Shown in pieces: positions 43,201 through 55,850 of a stretch of 64,000 nucleotides of DNA; within the stretch, counting starts at the first letter, position 1; each line of letters starts with the position of its first letter. The stretch spans positions 1 through 64,000 of the forward strand of contig CAJQUW010004480.1 in NCBI GenBank assembly GCA_907163375.1, in the 5' to 3' direction. A model generated the notes under the pieces. It saw only the letters and a program-made list of their open reading frames with translations. It was not told the origin of the DNA and did not search any database. The DNA is from Prostheceraeus crozeri. Taxonomy: Eukaryota > Platyhelminthes > Polycladida > Euryleptidae. The translations under genes and the position numbers were made by a program.

Positions 43201-45705
43201 AATAAAGTTTAAATAGTGTGCAAGATAAAAAATAAAGTTTGAACAGTTTACAAGCTGAAATAAAGTTTTAATAGTGTACACGTTGGAAATAAAGTTTTAA
43301 TAGTTTATGTGCTTCAAAATAGAGTTATAACAGTTTATATGTTAGAAATAAAATGAAGTTTCATCAGTTTACAAGTTAAGAATAAAGTTCTATCTGTTTG
43401 TATGATAGAAATAAAACAAAGTTTCAACCGTTTACAAGTTAAAATAAAGTTTCATCAGTTTACAAGTTAAGAATAAAGTTCTATCTGTTTGTATGATAGA
43501 AATAAAACAAAGTTTCAACCGTTTACAAGTTAAAATAAAGTTTCACCAGTGTACAAGTTAGAAATAAAGTTTCAATAGTGTATATGTTAGAAATAAAGTT
43601 TTAGCTGTTTGTATATGAAAAACTAAGTTTCAAGAGTTTACAAGTTAAAAAATAAAGTTTCAATGGTGTATACGTTAGAAATAAAGTTTTAGCTGTTTGT
43701 ATATCAAAATAAAGTTTCAAGAGTTTACAAGTTAGAAATAAAGTTTCAACAGTGTGCACGTTAAGAATAAAGTTTCAATAGTGTGTATGTTAAGAATAAA
43801 GTTCTATCTGTTTATATGTTAGAAATAAAAATGAAGGTTCATCAGTTTACAAGTTAAGAATAAAGTTTTATCTGTTTGTATGTTAGAAATAAAATAAAGT
43901 TTCGACCGTTAACAAGTTAAAAATAAAGTTTCAGATTAAAATAAAGTTTCAATAGTGTGTATGATGGAAATAAAGTTTAAGCGCTTTGTGCGTCAGAAAT
44001 AAAGTTTCAACCGTTTACAAGTTAAAAATAAAGTTTCAACAGTGTGTACGTTAAGAATAAAGTTCTATCTGTTTATATGTTAGAAATAAAAATAAAGGTT
44101 CACCAGTTTACAGGTTAAGAATAAAGTTTTATCTGCTTGTATGTCAGAAATGAAATAAAGTTTCACCAGTTTAAAAGTTAAGAATAAAGTTTCAATAGTG
44201 TGTATGTTAGAAATAAAGTTTCAATAGTGTGTATGTTAAGAATAAAGTTCTATCTGTTTATATGTTAGAAATAAAAATGAAGGTTCACCAGTTTGCAAGT
44301 TAAGAATAAAGTTTTATCTGCTTGCATGTCAGAAATGAAATAAAGTTTCACCAGTTTAAAAGTTAAGAATAAAGTTTCACCAGTTTAAAAGTTAAGAATA
44401 AAGTTTCAATAGTGTGTATGTTAAGAATAAAGTTCTATCTGTTTATATGTTAGAAATAAAATGAAGTTTCAATAGTGTGTATGTTAAGAATAAAGTTCTA
44501 TCTGTTTATATGTTAGAAATAAAATGAAGGTTCACCAGTTTACAAGTTAAGAATAAATTTTATCTGCTTGTATGTTAGAAATAAAATAAAGTTTCACCGA
44601 TTTACAAGTTAAAAAATAAAGTTTCAATAGTTAACACGTTAAAAATAAAGTTTCAATAGTGTGTATGTTAAGAATAAAGTTCTATCTGTTTGTATATTAG
44701 AAAGAAAATGAAGGTTCATCAGTTTACAAGTTAATAATAAAGTTTTATCTGTTTGTATGTTAGAAATAAAACATAGTTTCAACCGTTGACAAGTTAAAAA
44801 TAAAGTTTCAATAGTTTGCGAGTTAAAACTAATGTTTCAATAGTGCGTATGTTAAGAATAAAGTTTTATCTGTTTGTATGTTAGAAATAAAATGAAGCTT
44901 CGCCAGTTTACAAGTTTAGAATAAAGTTTTATCAGCTTGTATGTTAGAAATAAAATGAAGTTTCACCAGTTTACAAATTAAAAATAAAGTTTCAATAGTG
45001 TGTACGTTAGAAATAAAGTTTCAACCGTTTACAAGTTAAAATAAAGTTTCAACAGTGTCTACGTTAGAAATAAAGTTTTATCTGTTTGTAAAGTTCGATC
45101 GTAGGATTTACTAGTTTGCAAGTTAGACTCAGCATTCTACTAGTTGTAAATGAAAATAACGTTTCAACAGTTTACAGATTAAAATAAAGTTTCAATAGTG
45201 TGTATGATGGAAATAAAGTTTAAGCGCTTTGTGCGTTAGAAATAAAGTTTCAGCCGTTGACAAGTTAAAAATAAAGTTTCAACAGTGTGTACGTTAGAAA
45301 TAAAGTTTCAACAGTTTACAAGTTGAAAAATAAAGTTTCAACAGTGTGTACGTTAGAAATAAATGAAAGTAAGAACTTCATCGTATGAGTATTCAAAGCA
45401 TGTTTTGTAAATCAAATGTGTGTAGTCCTGACATGATAGAATCGCGTTAGAAATAAAGTTTCAGCCGTTTACAAGTTAAAGATAAAGTTTCAACAGTGTG
45501 TACGTTAGAAATAAAGTTTTAGCTGTTTATATGTTAGAAACAAAATAAAGTTTCACAGTTTACAAGTTGAAAAATAAAGTTTCAACAGTGTGTACGTTAG
45601 AAATAAATGAAAGTAAGAACTTCATCGTATGAGTATTCAAAACATGTTTTGTAAATCAAATGTGTGTAGTCCTGACATGATAGAATCAAATGAACTTGAC
45701 AAACG
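40230..45705 (+). repeat. AATAAA-rich minisatellite, left arm
   Basis: Units of about 29 bp built on AGAAATAAAGTTTCAACAGT plus TTACAAGTT, with variants (GTGTGTACG for TTTACAAG, TCTATCTGTTTGTATG, and others). Higher-order copies exist: sequence from 40307 recurs near 41491 and again, in part, near 42515 and 43030. Nearly every unit contains AATAAA on the plus strand, which is the direction of transcription from the left core. A different patch near 45085-45170 repeats the words found at the array start (GTTAGACT.AGC.TTCTACTA). Confidence 0.85.
45366..45705 (+). repeat. Inner segment with GACATGATAGAATC
   Basis: A 77-bp segment (AAGTAAGAACTTCATCGTAT ... CTGACATGATAGAATC) occurs at about 45366-45442 and again at about 45607-45688. 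GACATGATAGA also starts both B modules. It is complementary in part (TGATAG) to the CTATCA of the hairpin loops. Confidence 0.65.
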
Positions 45706-45716
45706 CGTTTGTCAAG
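45695..45716. repeat. Centre of the palindrome
   Basis: CTTGACAAACG|CGTTTGTCAAG is a perfect 22-bp palindrome with no loop. Outside it the arms show a small mismatch (ATGAA on the left only) and then pair again. Confidence 0.85.
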
Positions 45717-48700
45717 CTTGATTCTATCATGTCAGGACTACACACATTTGATTTACAAAACATGTTTTGAATACTCATACGATGAAGTTCTTACTTTCAT
45801 TTATTTCTAACGTACACACTGTTGAAACTTTATTTTTCAACTTGTAAACTGTGAAACTTTATTTTGTTTCTAACATATAAACAGCTAAAACTTTATTTCT
45901 AACGTACACACTGTTGAAACTTTATCTTTAACTTGTAAACGGCTGAAACTTTATTTCTAACGCGATTCTATCATGTCAGGACTACACACATTTGATTTAC
46001 AAAACATGCTTTGAATACTCATACGATGAAGTTCTTACTTTCATTTATTTCTAACGTACACACTGTTGAAACTTTATTTTTCAACTTGTAAACTGTTGAA
46101 ACTTTATTTCTAACGTACACACTGTTGAAACTTTATTTTTAACTTGTCAACGGCTGAAACTTTATTTCTAACGCACAAAGCGCTTAAACTTTATTTCCAT
46201 CATACACACTATTGAAACTTTATTTTAATCTGTAAACTGTTGAAACGTTATTTTCATTTACAACTAGTAGAATGCTGAGTCTAACTTGCAAACTAGTAAA
46301 TCCTACGATCGAACTTTACAAACAGATAAAACTTTATTTCTAACGTAGACACTGTTGAAACTTTATTTTAACTTGTAAACGGTTGAAACTTTATTTCTAA
46401 CGTACACACTATTGAAACTTTATTTTTAATTTGTAAACTGGTGAAACTTCATTTTATTTCTAACATACAAGCTGATAAAACTTTATTCTAAACTTGTAAA
46501 CTGGCGAAGCTTCATTTTATTTCTAACATACAAACAGATAAAACTTTATTCTTAACATACGCACTATTGAAACATTAGTTTTAACTCGCAAACTATTGAA
46601 ACTTTATTTTTAACTTGTCAACGGTTGAAACTATGTTTTATTTCTAACATACAAACAGATAAAACTTTATTATTAACTTGTAAACTGATGAACCTTCATT
46701 TTCTTTCTAATATACAAACAGATAGAACTTTATTCTTAACATACACACTATTGAAACTTTATTTTTAACGTGTTAACTATTGAAACTTTATTTTTTAACT
46801 TGTAAATCGGTGAAACTTTATTTTATTTCTAACATACAAGCAGATAAAATTTATTCTTAACTTGTAAACTGGTGAACCTTCATTTTATTTCTAACATATA
46901 AACAGATAGAACTTTATTCTTAACATACACACTATTGAAACTTCATTTTATTTCTAACATATAAACAGATAGAACTTTATTCTTAACATACACACTATTG
47001 AAACTTTATTCTTAACTTTTAAACTGGTGAAACTTTATTCTTAACTTTTAAACTGGTGAAACTTTATTTCATTTCTGACATGCAAGCAGATAAAACTTTA
47101 TTCTTAACTTGCAAACTGGTGAACCTTCATTTTTATTTCTAACATATAAACAGATAGAACTTTATTCTTAACATACACACTATTGAAACTTTATTTCTAA
47201 CATACACACTATTGAAACTTTATTCTTAACTTTTAAACTGGTGAAACTTTATTTCATTTCTGACATACAAGCAGATAAAACTTTATTCTTAACCTGTAAA
47301 CTGGTGAACCTTTATTTTTATTTCTAACATATAAACAGATAGAACTTTATTCTTAACGTACACACTGTTGAAACTTTATTTTTAACTTGTAAACGGTTGA
47401 AACTTTATTTCTGACGCACAAAGCGCTTAAACTTTATTTCCATCATACACACTATTGAAACTTTATTTTAATCTGAAACTTTATTTTTAACTTGTTAACG
47501 GTCGAAACTTTATTTTATTTCTAACATACAAACAGATAAAACTTTATTCTTAACTTGTAAACTGATGAACCTTCATTTTTATTTCTAACATATAAACAGA
47601 TAGAACTTTATTCTTAACATACACACTATTGAAACTTTATTCTTAACGTGCACACTGTTGAAACTTTATTTCTAACTTGTAAACTCTTGAAACTTTATTT
47701 TGATATACAAACAGCTAAAACTTTATTTCTAACGTATACACCATTGAAACTTTATTTTTTAACTTGTAAACTCTTGAAACTTAGTTTTTCATATACAAAC
47801 AGCTAAAACTTTATTTCTAACATATACACTATTGAAACTTTATTTCTAACTTGTACACTGGTGAAACTTTATTTTAACTTGTAAACGGTTGAAACTTTGT
47901 TTTATTTCTATCATACAAACAGATAGAACTTTATTCTTAACTTGTAAACTGATGAAACTTTATTTTAACTTGTAAACGGTTGAAACTTTGTTTTATTTCT
48001 ATCATACAAACAGATAGAACTTTATTCTTAACTTGTAAACTGATGAAACTTCATTTTATTTCTAACATATAAACTGTTATAACTCTATTTTGAAGCACAT
48101 AAACTATTAAAACTTTATTTCCAACGTGTACACTATTAAAACTTTATTTCAGCTTGTAAACTGTTCAAACTTTATTTTTTATCTTGCACACTATTTAAAC
48201 TTTATTTTAAAACTTGTAAACTATTGAAACTTTATTTTTAACTTGCAAACTATTGAAACTTTATTTTATTTCTAACATATAAACAGATAGAACTTTATTC
48301 TTAACTTGTAAACTGGTGAAACTTCATTCTATTTCTAACATACAAACAGATAAAACTTTATTCTTAACATACACACACTATTGAAACATTAGTTTTAACT
48401 TGTAACTCTTAAAACTTTATTTTTAACTTGTTAACGGTTGAAACTTTGTTTTATTTCTAACATACAAACAGATAGAACTTCATTCTTAACTTGTAAACTG
48501 GTGAACCTTCATTTTATTTCTAACTTGTAAACTCTTGAAACTTTATTTTGATATACAAACAGCTAAAACTTTATTTCTAACGCATACACCATTGAAACTT
48601 AATTTCTAACTTGTAAACTCTTGAAACAGTTATAATTTTATTTTTAACTTGTAGACTGTTGAAACTTTATTTTATTTCTAACATATAAACAGATAGAACT

Positions 48701-51700
48701 TTATTCTTAACTTGTAAACTGATGAACCTTCATTTTCTTTCTAATATACAAACAGATAGAACTTTATTCTTAACATACACACTATTGAAACTTTATTTTT
48801 AACGTGTTAACTATTGAAACTTTATTTTTTAACTTGTAAATCGGTGAAACTTTATTTTATTTCTAACATACAAGCAGATAAAATTTATTCTTAACTTGTA
48901 AACTGGTGAACCTTCATTTTATTTCTAACATATAAACAGATAGAACTTTATTCTTAACATACACACTATTGAAACTTCATTTTATTTCTAACATATAAAC
49001 AGATAGAACTTTATTCTTAACATACACACTATTGAAACTTTATTCTTAACTTTTAAACTGGTGAAACTTTATTCTTAACTTTTAAACTGGTGAAACTTTA
49101 TTTCATTTCTGACATGCAAGCAGATAAAACTTTATTCTTAACTTGTAAACTGATGAACCTTCATTTTTATTTCTAACATATAAACAGATAGAACTTTATT
49201 CTTAACATACACACTATTGAAACTTTATTTCTAACATACACACTATTGAAACTTTATTCTTAACTTTTAAACTGGTGAAACTTTATTTCATTTCTGACAT
49301 ACAAGCAGATAAAACTTTATTCTTAACCTGTAAACTGGTGAACCTTTATTTTTATTTCTAACATATAAACAGATAGAACTTTATTCTTAACGTACACACT
49401 GTTGAAACTTTATTTTTAACTTGTAAACGGTTGAAACTTTATTTCTGACGCACAAAGCGCTTAAACTTTATTTCCATCATACACACTATTGAAACTTTAT
49501 TTTAATCTGAAACTTTATTTTTAACTTGTTAACGGTCGAAACTTTATTTTATTTCTAACATACAAACAGATAAAACTTTATTCTTAACTTGTAAACTGAT
49601 GAACCTTCATTTTTATTTCTAACATATAAACAGATAGAACTTTATTCTTAACATACACACTATTGAAACTTTATTCTTAACGTGCACACTGTTGAAACTT
49701 TATTTCTAACTTGTAAACTCTTGAAACTTTATTTTGATATACAAACAGCTAAAACTTTATTTCTAACGTATACACCATTGAAACTTTATTTTTTAACTTG
49801 TAAACTCTTGAAACTTAGTTTTTCATATACAAACAGCTAAAACTTTATTTCTAACATATACACTATTGAAACTTTATTTCTAACTTGTACACTGGTGAAA
49901 CTTTATTTTAACTTGTAAACGGTTGAAACTTTGTTTTATTTCTATCATACAAACAGATAGAACTTTATTCTTAACTTGTAAACTGATGAAACTTTATTTT
50001 AACTTGTAAACGGTTGAAACTTTGTTTTATTTCTATCATACAAACAGATAGAACTTTATTCTTAACTTGTAAACTGATGAAACTTCATTTTATTTCTAAC
50101 ATATAAACTGTTATAACTCTATTTTGAAGCACATAAACTATTAAAACTTTATTTCCAACGTGTACACTATTAAAACTTTATTTCAGCTTGTAAACTGTTC
50201 AAACTTTATTTTTTATCTTGCACACTATTTAAACTTTATTTTAAAACTTGTAAACTATTGAAACTTTATTTTTAACTTGCAAACTATTGAAACTTTATTT
50301 TATTTCTAACATATAAACAGATAGAACTTTATTCTTAACTTGTAAACTGGTGAAACTTCATTCTATTTCTAACATACAAACAGATAAAACTTTATTCTTA
50401 ACATACACACACTATTGAAACATTAGTTTTAACTTGTAACTCTTAAAACTTTATTTTTAACTTGTTAACGGTTGAAACTTTGTTTTATTTCTAACATACA
50501 AACAGATAGAACTTCATTCTTAACTTGTAAACTGGTGAACCTTCATTTTATTTCTAACTTGTAAACTCTTGAAACTTTATTTTGATATACAAACAGCTAA
50601 AACTTTATTTCTAACGCATACACCATTGAAACTTAATTTCTAACTTGTAAACTCTTGAAACAGTTATAATTTTATTTTTAACTTGTAGACTGTTGAAACT
50701 TTATTTTATTTCTAACATATAAACAGATAGAACTTTATTCTTAACTTGTAAACTGGTGAAACTTCATTCTATTTCTAACATATAAACAGATAGAACTTTA
50801 TTCTTAACTTATAAACTTAAAGAGATAGAACTTTATTCGTAACTTGTAAACTGGTGAAACTTCATTCTATTTCTAACATACAAACAGATAAAACTTTATT
50901 CTTAACATACACACACTATTGAAACATTAGTTTAACTTGTAAACTCTTAAAACTTTATTTTTAACTTGTTAACGGTTGAAACTTTGTTTTATTTCTAACA
51001 TACAAACAGATAGAACTTTATTCTTAACTTGTAAACTGATGAAACTTCATTTTATTTCTAACATATAAACTGTTATAACTCTATTTTGAAGCACATAAAC
51101 TATTAAAACTTTATTTCCAACGTGTACACTATTAAAACTTTATTTCAGCTTGTAAACTGTTCTAACTTTATTCTTAACATACATACACTATTGAAACATT
51201 AGTTTTAACTTGTAAACTCTTGAAACTTTATTTTTAACTTGTTAACGGTTGAAACTTTGTTTTATTTCTATCATAGAAACAGATAGAACTTTATTTCTAA
51301 CGTACACACAATTGAAACTTTATCTTATTTCTAACATACAAACAGCTGAAACGTTATTTCTAATGCACATACTATTGGAACTTTTCTTTTAACTTATAAT
51401 CTGTTGAAACTTTATTTTGACTTGTAAACTGATGAAACTTTATTTCTAACTGGTAAACTTTTGAAGTTTTATTTTTAACTTGTAATTGTTGAAGCTTTAA
51501 TTTTAACTTGTAAACTGTTGAAACTTTATTTTAACTTGTAAACGGTTGAAACTTTGTTTTATTTCTATCATACAAACAGATAGAACTTTATTCTTAACTT
51601 GTAAACTGATGAAACTTCATTTTATTTCTAACATATAAACTGTTATAACTCTATTTTGAAGCACATAAACTATTAAAACTTTATTTCCAACGTGTACACT

Positions 51701-53200
51701 ATTAAAACTTTATTTCAGCTTGTAAACTGTTCAAACTTTATTTTTTATCTTGCACACTATTTAAACTTTATTTTAAAACTTGTAAACTATTGAAACTTTA
51801 TTTTTAACTTGCAAACTATTGAAACTTTATTTTATTTCTAACATATAAACAGATAGAACTTTATTCTTAACTTGTAAACTGGTGAAACTTCATTCTATTT
51901 CTAACATACAAACAGATAAAACTTTATTCTTAACATACACACACTATTGAAACATTAGTTTTAACTTGTAACTCTTAAAACTTTATTTTTAACTTGTTAA
52001 CGGTTGAAACTTTGTTTTATTTCTAACATACAAACAGATAGAACTTCATTCTTAACTTGTAAACTGGTGAACCTTCATTTTATTTCTAACTTGTAAACTC
52101 TTGAAACTTTATTTTGATATACAAACAGCTAAAACTTTATTTCTAACGCATACACCATTGAAACTTAATTTCTAACTTGTAAACTCTTGAAACAGTTATA
52201 ATTTTATTTTTAACTTGTAGACTGTTGAAACTTTATTTCTAACATATAAACTGTTATAACTCTATTTTGAAGCACATAAACTATTAAAACTTTATTTCCA
52301 ACGTGTACACTATTAAAACTTTATTTCAGCTTGTAAACTGTTCTAACTTTATTCTTAACATACATACACTATTGAAACATTAGTTTTAACTTGTAAACTC
52401 TTGAAACTTTATTTTTAACTTGTTAACGGTTGAAACTTTGTTTTATTTCTATCATAGAAACAGATAGAACTTTATTTCTAACGTACACACAATTGAAACT
52501 TTATCTTATTTCTAACATACAAACAGCTGAAACGTTATTTCTAATGCACATACTATTGGAACTTTTCTTTTAACTTATAATCTGTTGAAACTTTATTTTG
52601 ACTTGTAAACTGATGAAACTTTATTTCTAACTGGTAAACTTTTGAAGTTTTATTTTTAACTTGTAATTGTTGAAGCTTTAATTTTAACTTGTAAACTGTT
52701 GAAACTTTATTTTTAACTTGTAAACGGTTGAAACTTTGTTTTATTTCTATCAGACAAACAGATAGAACTTTATTCTTAACTTGTAAACTGATGAAACTTC
52801 ATTTTATTTCTAACATATAAACTGTTATAACTCTATTTTGAAGCACATAAACTATTAAAACTTTATTTCCAACGTGTACACTATTAAAACTTTATTTCAG
52901 CTTGTAAACTGTTCAAACTTTATTTTTTATCTTGCACACTATTTAAACTTTATTTTAAAACTTGTAAACTATTGAAACTTTATTTTTAACTTGCAAACTA
53001 TTGAAACTTTATTTTATTTCTAACATATAAACAGATAGAACTTTATTCTTAACTTGTAAACTGGTGAAACTTCATTCTATTTCTAACATACAAACAGATA
53101 AAACTTTATTCTTAACATACACACACACACACTATTGAAACTTTATTTTCAATCTGTAAACTGTTGAAACTATATCTTTCATTTACAAATAGTAGAACGC
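45706..53200 (-). repeat. AATAAA-rich minisatellite, right arm, with 2,034-bp duplication
   Basis: Inverted counterpart of the left array. AATAAA now reads on the minus strand (TTTATT on plus), again toward the centre. Three landmark pairs are offset by exactly 2,034 bp (46687/48721, 47411/49445, 48651/50685), showing a tandem duplication of about 46,677-48,710 that the left arm does not have. Confidence 0.85.
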
Positions 53201-53460
53201 TTAGTCTAACTTGTAAATCTTAAAACATTTCATATGGACGATGATGATAATAGATGAAATAGTGTCAAATAAATTAAGATAGCTTACACTTCTGATACAG
53301 GGATAGCAATCGACTGCGATCCATGTGTAAAGAGCTTGTTAGACTACGGAAGAGAGAAGTGTGTTATGTTGCGTGTGGCGCGTGAGTGTCCTCCCATTTC
53401 ATTCCATTCATCAATTCGTCTCATTGATAGAGACAGGTAGAACTCATGGTTCTCATAACG

Positions 53461-55850
53461 TATGCAATGGAAAGTTTTAGGCAACCTTCGACAGTTGGCT
53501 AAATGTCGCCCTGGCGCGAATGCATACTACGTTGAGACAGAGGCAATCACTTGCAAACATGACGCAGAGAGGTTTAACAAGATTGACCATTGCCGAATGT
53601 CCCCTGCGGTATACATAGCTACGGGTTTCACCGCCGCCCTTTACAGGAACGCCCGTCGAAAGGAAGTATTACACCGAACTTCATTTGCAACGTTCAAGTT
53701 GACTGATAGCAGATTCAACTTAATGATAGTATTCGCCAGTCCGAAGACTGCCCAGGGCAAACCGCGAGGAGGTTCTATCATGTCTTGCCCCATGGTGGCC
53801 CTTAAGAGAGCCGATGGTTCGTTCTCGGGAGTAACGTCATCTTACACCCTACCAATTCTGCTGAGAGAGTCTTTGACTCTCTCTTTGGTAGCACTGTCGA
53901 CTTCCACACTAGCTGGCACATGGCTAAAAAGTGGAATGTAGCGCCATTCCGTTGGATTGACAGCAGTTGCTGTCATCGGATTGCCAATCCGAGCAAGATT
54001 ATTAAAAACTCTGTCTTGCTCCTCTAGCCTGACAAACTCCTCAAATAAATTTCGCGGCCTTAACTGCGGTCCGCGAGGAGAGCTGACTTGACTGTTCGGC
54101 GTCTGCATGATTGAAATGAAATGAAATGAGAGGCAGTGGTTTATATACCCCTCTAACGCGACGCAACGTTCAAGTTGACTGATAGCAGATTCAACTTAAT
54201 GATAGTATTCGCCAGTCCGAAGACTGCCCAGGGCAAAGCGCGTGGAGGCTCTATCATGTCTTGTCCCATAGTGGACGATTATACGGTAGTGTGTTAGTAG
54301 ATTTCAATCACTGAAAAAGGAAGATGAGAATCATTTCATTTGTCTCATCAACGTTTATCATGGGAGCAATCATTGAAGGGGCATCTAATGAATTACATTT
54401 CACTCTACTCCATATCATAAAGACTAACCTTTGTCGAATGGCTGAAGTACTCTGACCTGGCGAGAGAAAACGTCACGTTGAGTATGAAGTCGAACGCCCA
54501 ACATGAGCAACGGCTCAGAGGTTTCGGTCTAACAAACGACGAACAACCCGTGCAACACAATCCCTCTACGGCAGTACCCGCCGTCCCGAAGGAACGCTCG
54601 AGCAAAGGAGGTATTACAGCGATGATGTGCTTTATGAGCAGAAGTGAATCTCTTGATAGCAAGAGACTATTCAACTAGATACCAAGTCAAAACAACCTGA
54701 TAGCAGGACAAATGTATAGTCAGTAATTTACACTTAGTGAGGAATGATAGATTTGAGTGTAGTGAGTGGCACTCGATCCCGTCGACAGCCCGAAGGCCTT
54801 GTACTGATCACTAGGGAAGTGAGAGATCTTCCCCGATACCCGCTCTTTACAGCTGAAGACATCATTGTCACTGTCCCGAAGTGGTAACAGGAACGCCGAG
54901 TCAAAGGTAGTGATCAGTAGCTGGGATCTAACCCCTCAAAGCTGCCTTAGACTTAGCTAAATTTGAAATCTGATAGCAGATTTGAACTCAGCATACTTGA
55001 AAACCTTGAGGAAACATCCCAAGTTATTGCTTTGATCAGCTTGATAGCAAGCCGTAGAGAGCTTGATTCACCAGCGTTTTGCAATGGAGATGTTTAGAGG
55101 CCACCCATGACAAGATAGCTAAGACTCAACCGATTGGCGTTCAAAGTGCTACGTTGAGAGCTGTGTCAAATGCCCAACATGAGTTGCCCCAGCGGTTACG
55201 GTCTCAAATATGACACATTCCCTTGCCACACTTATCACTACGGCATCGTCCGCCGTCCCGAAGGAACACCCTGTCAGTGGAATATTACAGCAAAACTCTC
55301 CGTGTCTTGCTCGCTTTCAGTGAAAAGCCGCTTATAGCATGAGAAGACTGGCTCAGACATCATTAAAAATGCTTTCATTGACTTCAGCAGGGTCGAAAAC
55401 CCCAGAAAACCTCCAAAAATAGTGAATTTAAATTTTTCAACTTTTTAGCACTACTTATGAAATTTTATAAGTAGTCCATCACTTAGGGCAGGTCAATAGC
55501 GACCGAACCTTTTTTGAATCAAGTCAAACGGACTTGTAGAAGCAAAGTTACAAGCCTTTAAAGTTTTGGAGTCTTTTATGGCCTGGAGACGAAGGCCATC
55601 TCCTGGCGAACCTCGAAGTCTGACGTCTTAGCTGATATCAGCAATGAAATTTTCTAAGTCGGTTTCTTACAGAAACTCGGGATTTGGAATGTCCGAAGCT
55701 ATCATCGGAGCTCAGAGAGACGACCTACCTCTGACAATCGTTCTCCTCTAAATGAAAAGTCTCCGTCGGTTCCCAGCTTATATAGTGTGTGGCGATCAGC
55801 TGATGACGTAATATCCATCATCCAAACACTAAAAATCCCGTCTATCTCCG
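53461..55850 (-). other. Single-copy core of the right arm
   Basis: Mirror of 37591-39980 with no net length change. It contains the mirror M modules (53526-53675, 54471-54620, 55146-55291), B modules (53695-53785, 54171-54260), hairpins and promoters on the minus strand. Base changes seen include TTGCGGTATA/CTGCGGTATA near 53605. Confidence 0.8.
53842..54108 (-). CDS. 88-residue ORF of the palindromic element, right copy
   Basis: The same 88 residues as the left copy without any change, read toward the centre from a TATA box at 54140-54147. See the left copy for composition. Being identical in both arms is expected from recent arm homogenisation, so this alone does not prove selection on the protein. 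Confidence 0.4.
   Translation of the reverse strand: MQTPNSQVSSPRGPQLRPRNLFEEFVRLEEQDRVFNNLARIGNPMTATAVNPTEWRYIPLFSHVPASVEVDSATKERVKDSLSRIGRV

Noticed and set aside
45706..53200. CTGATGAAAC words in the right array as hammerhead cores
   Set aside because: They are part of the minisatellite unit (AAACTGATGAAACTT) and have no stem II between CTGATGA and GAAA.
40230..53200. CRISPR-like array
   Set aside because: Units are contiguous, variable and eukaryotic minisatellite in nature, without constant repeats separated by unique spacers.
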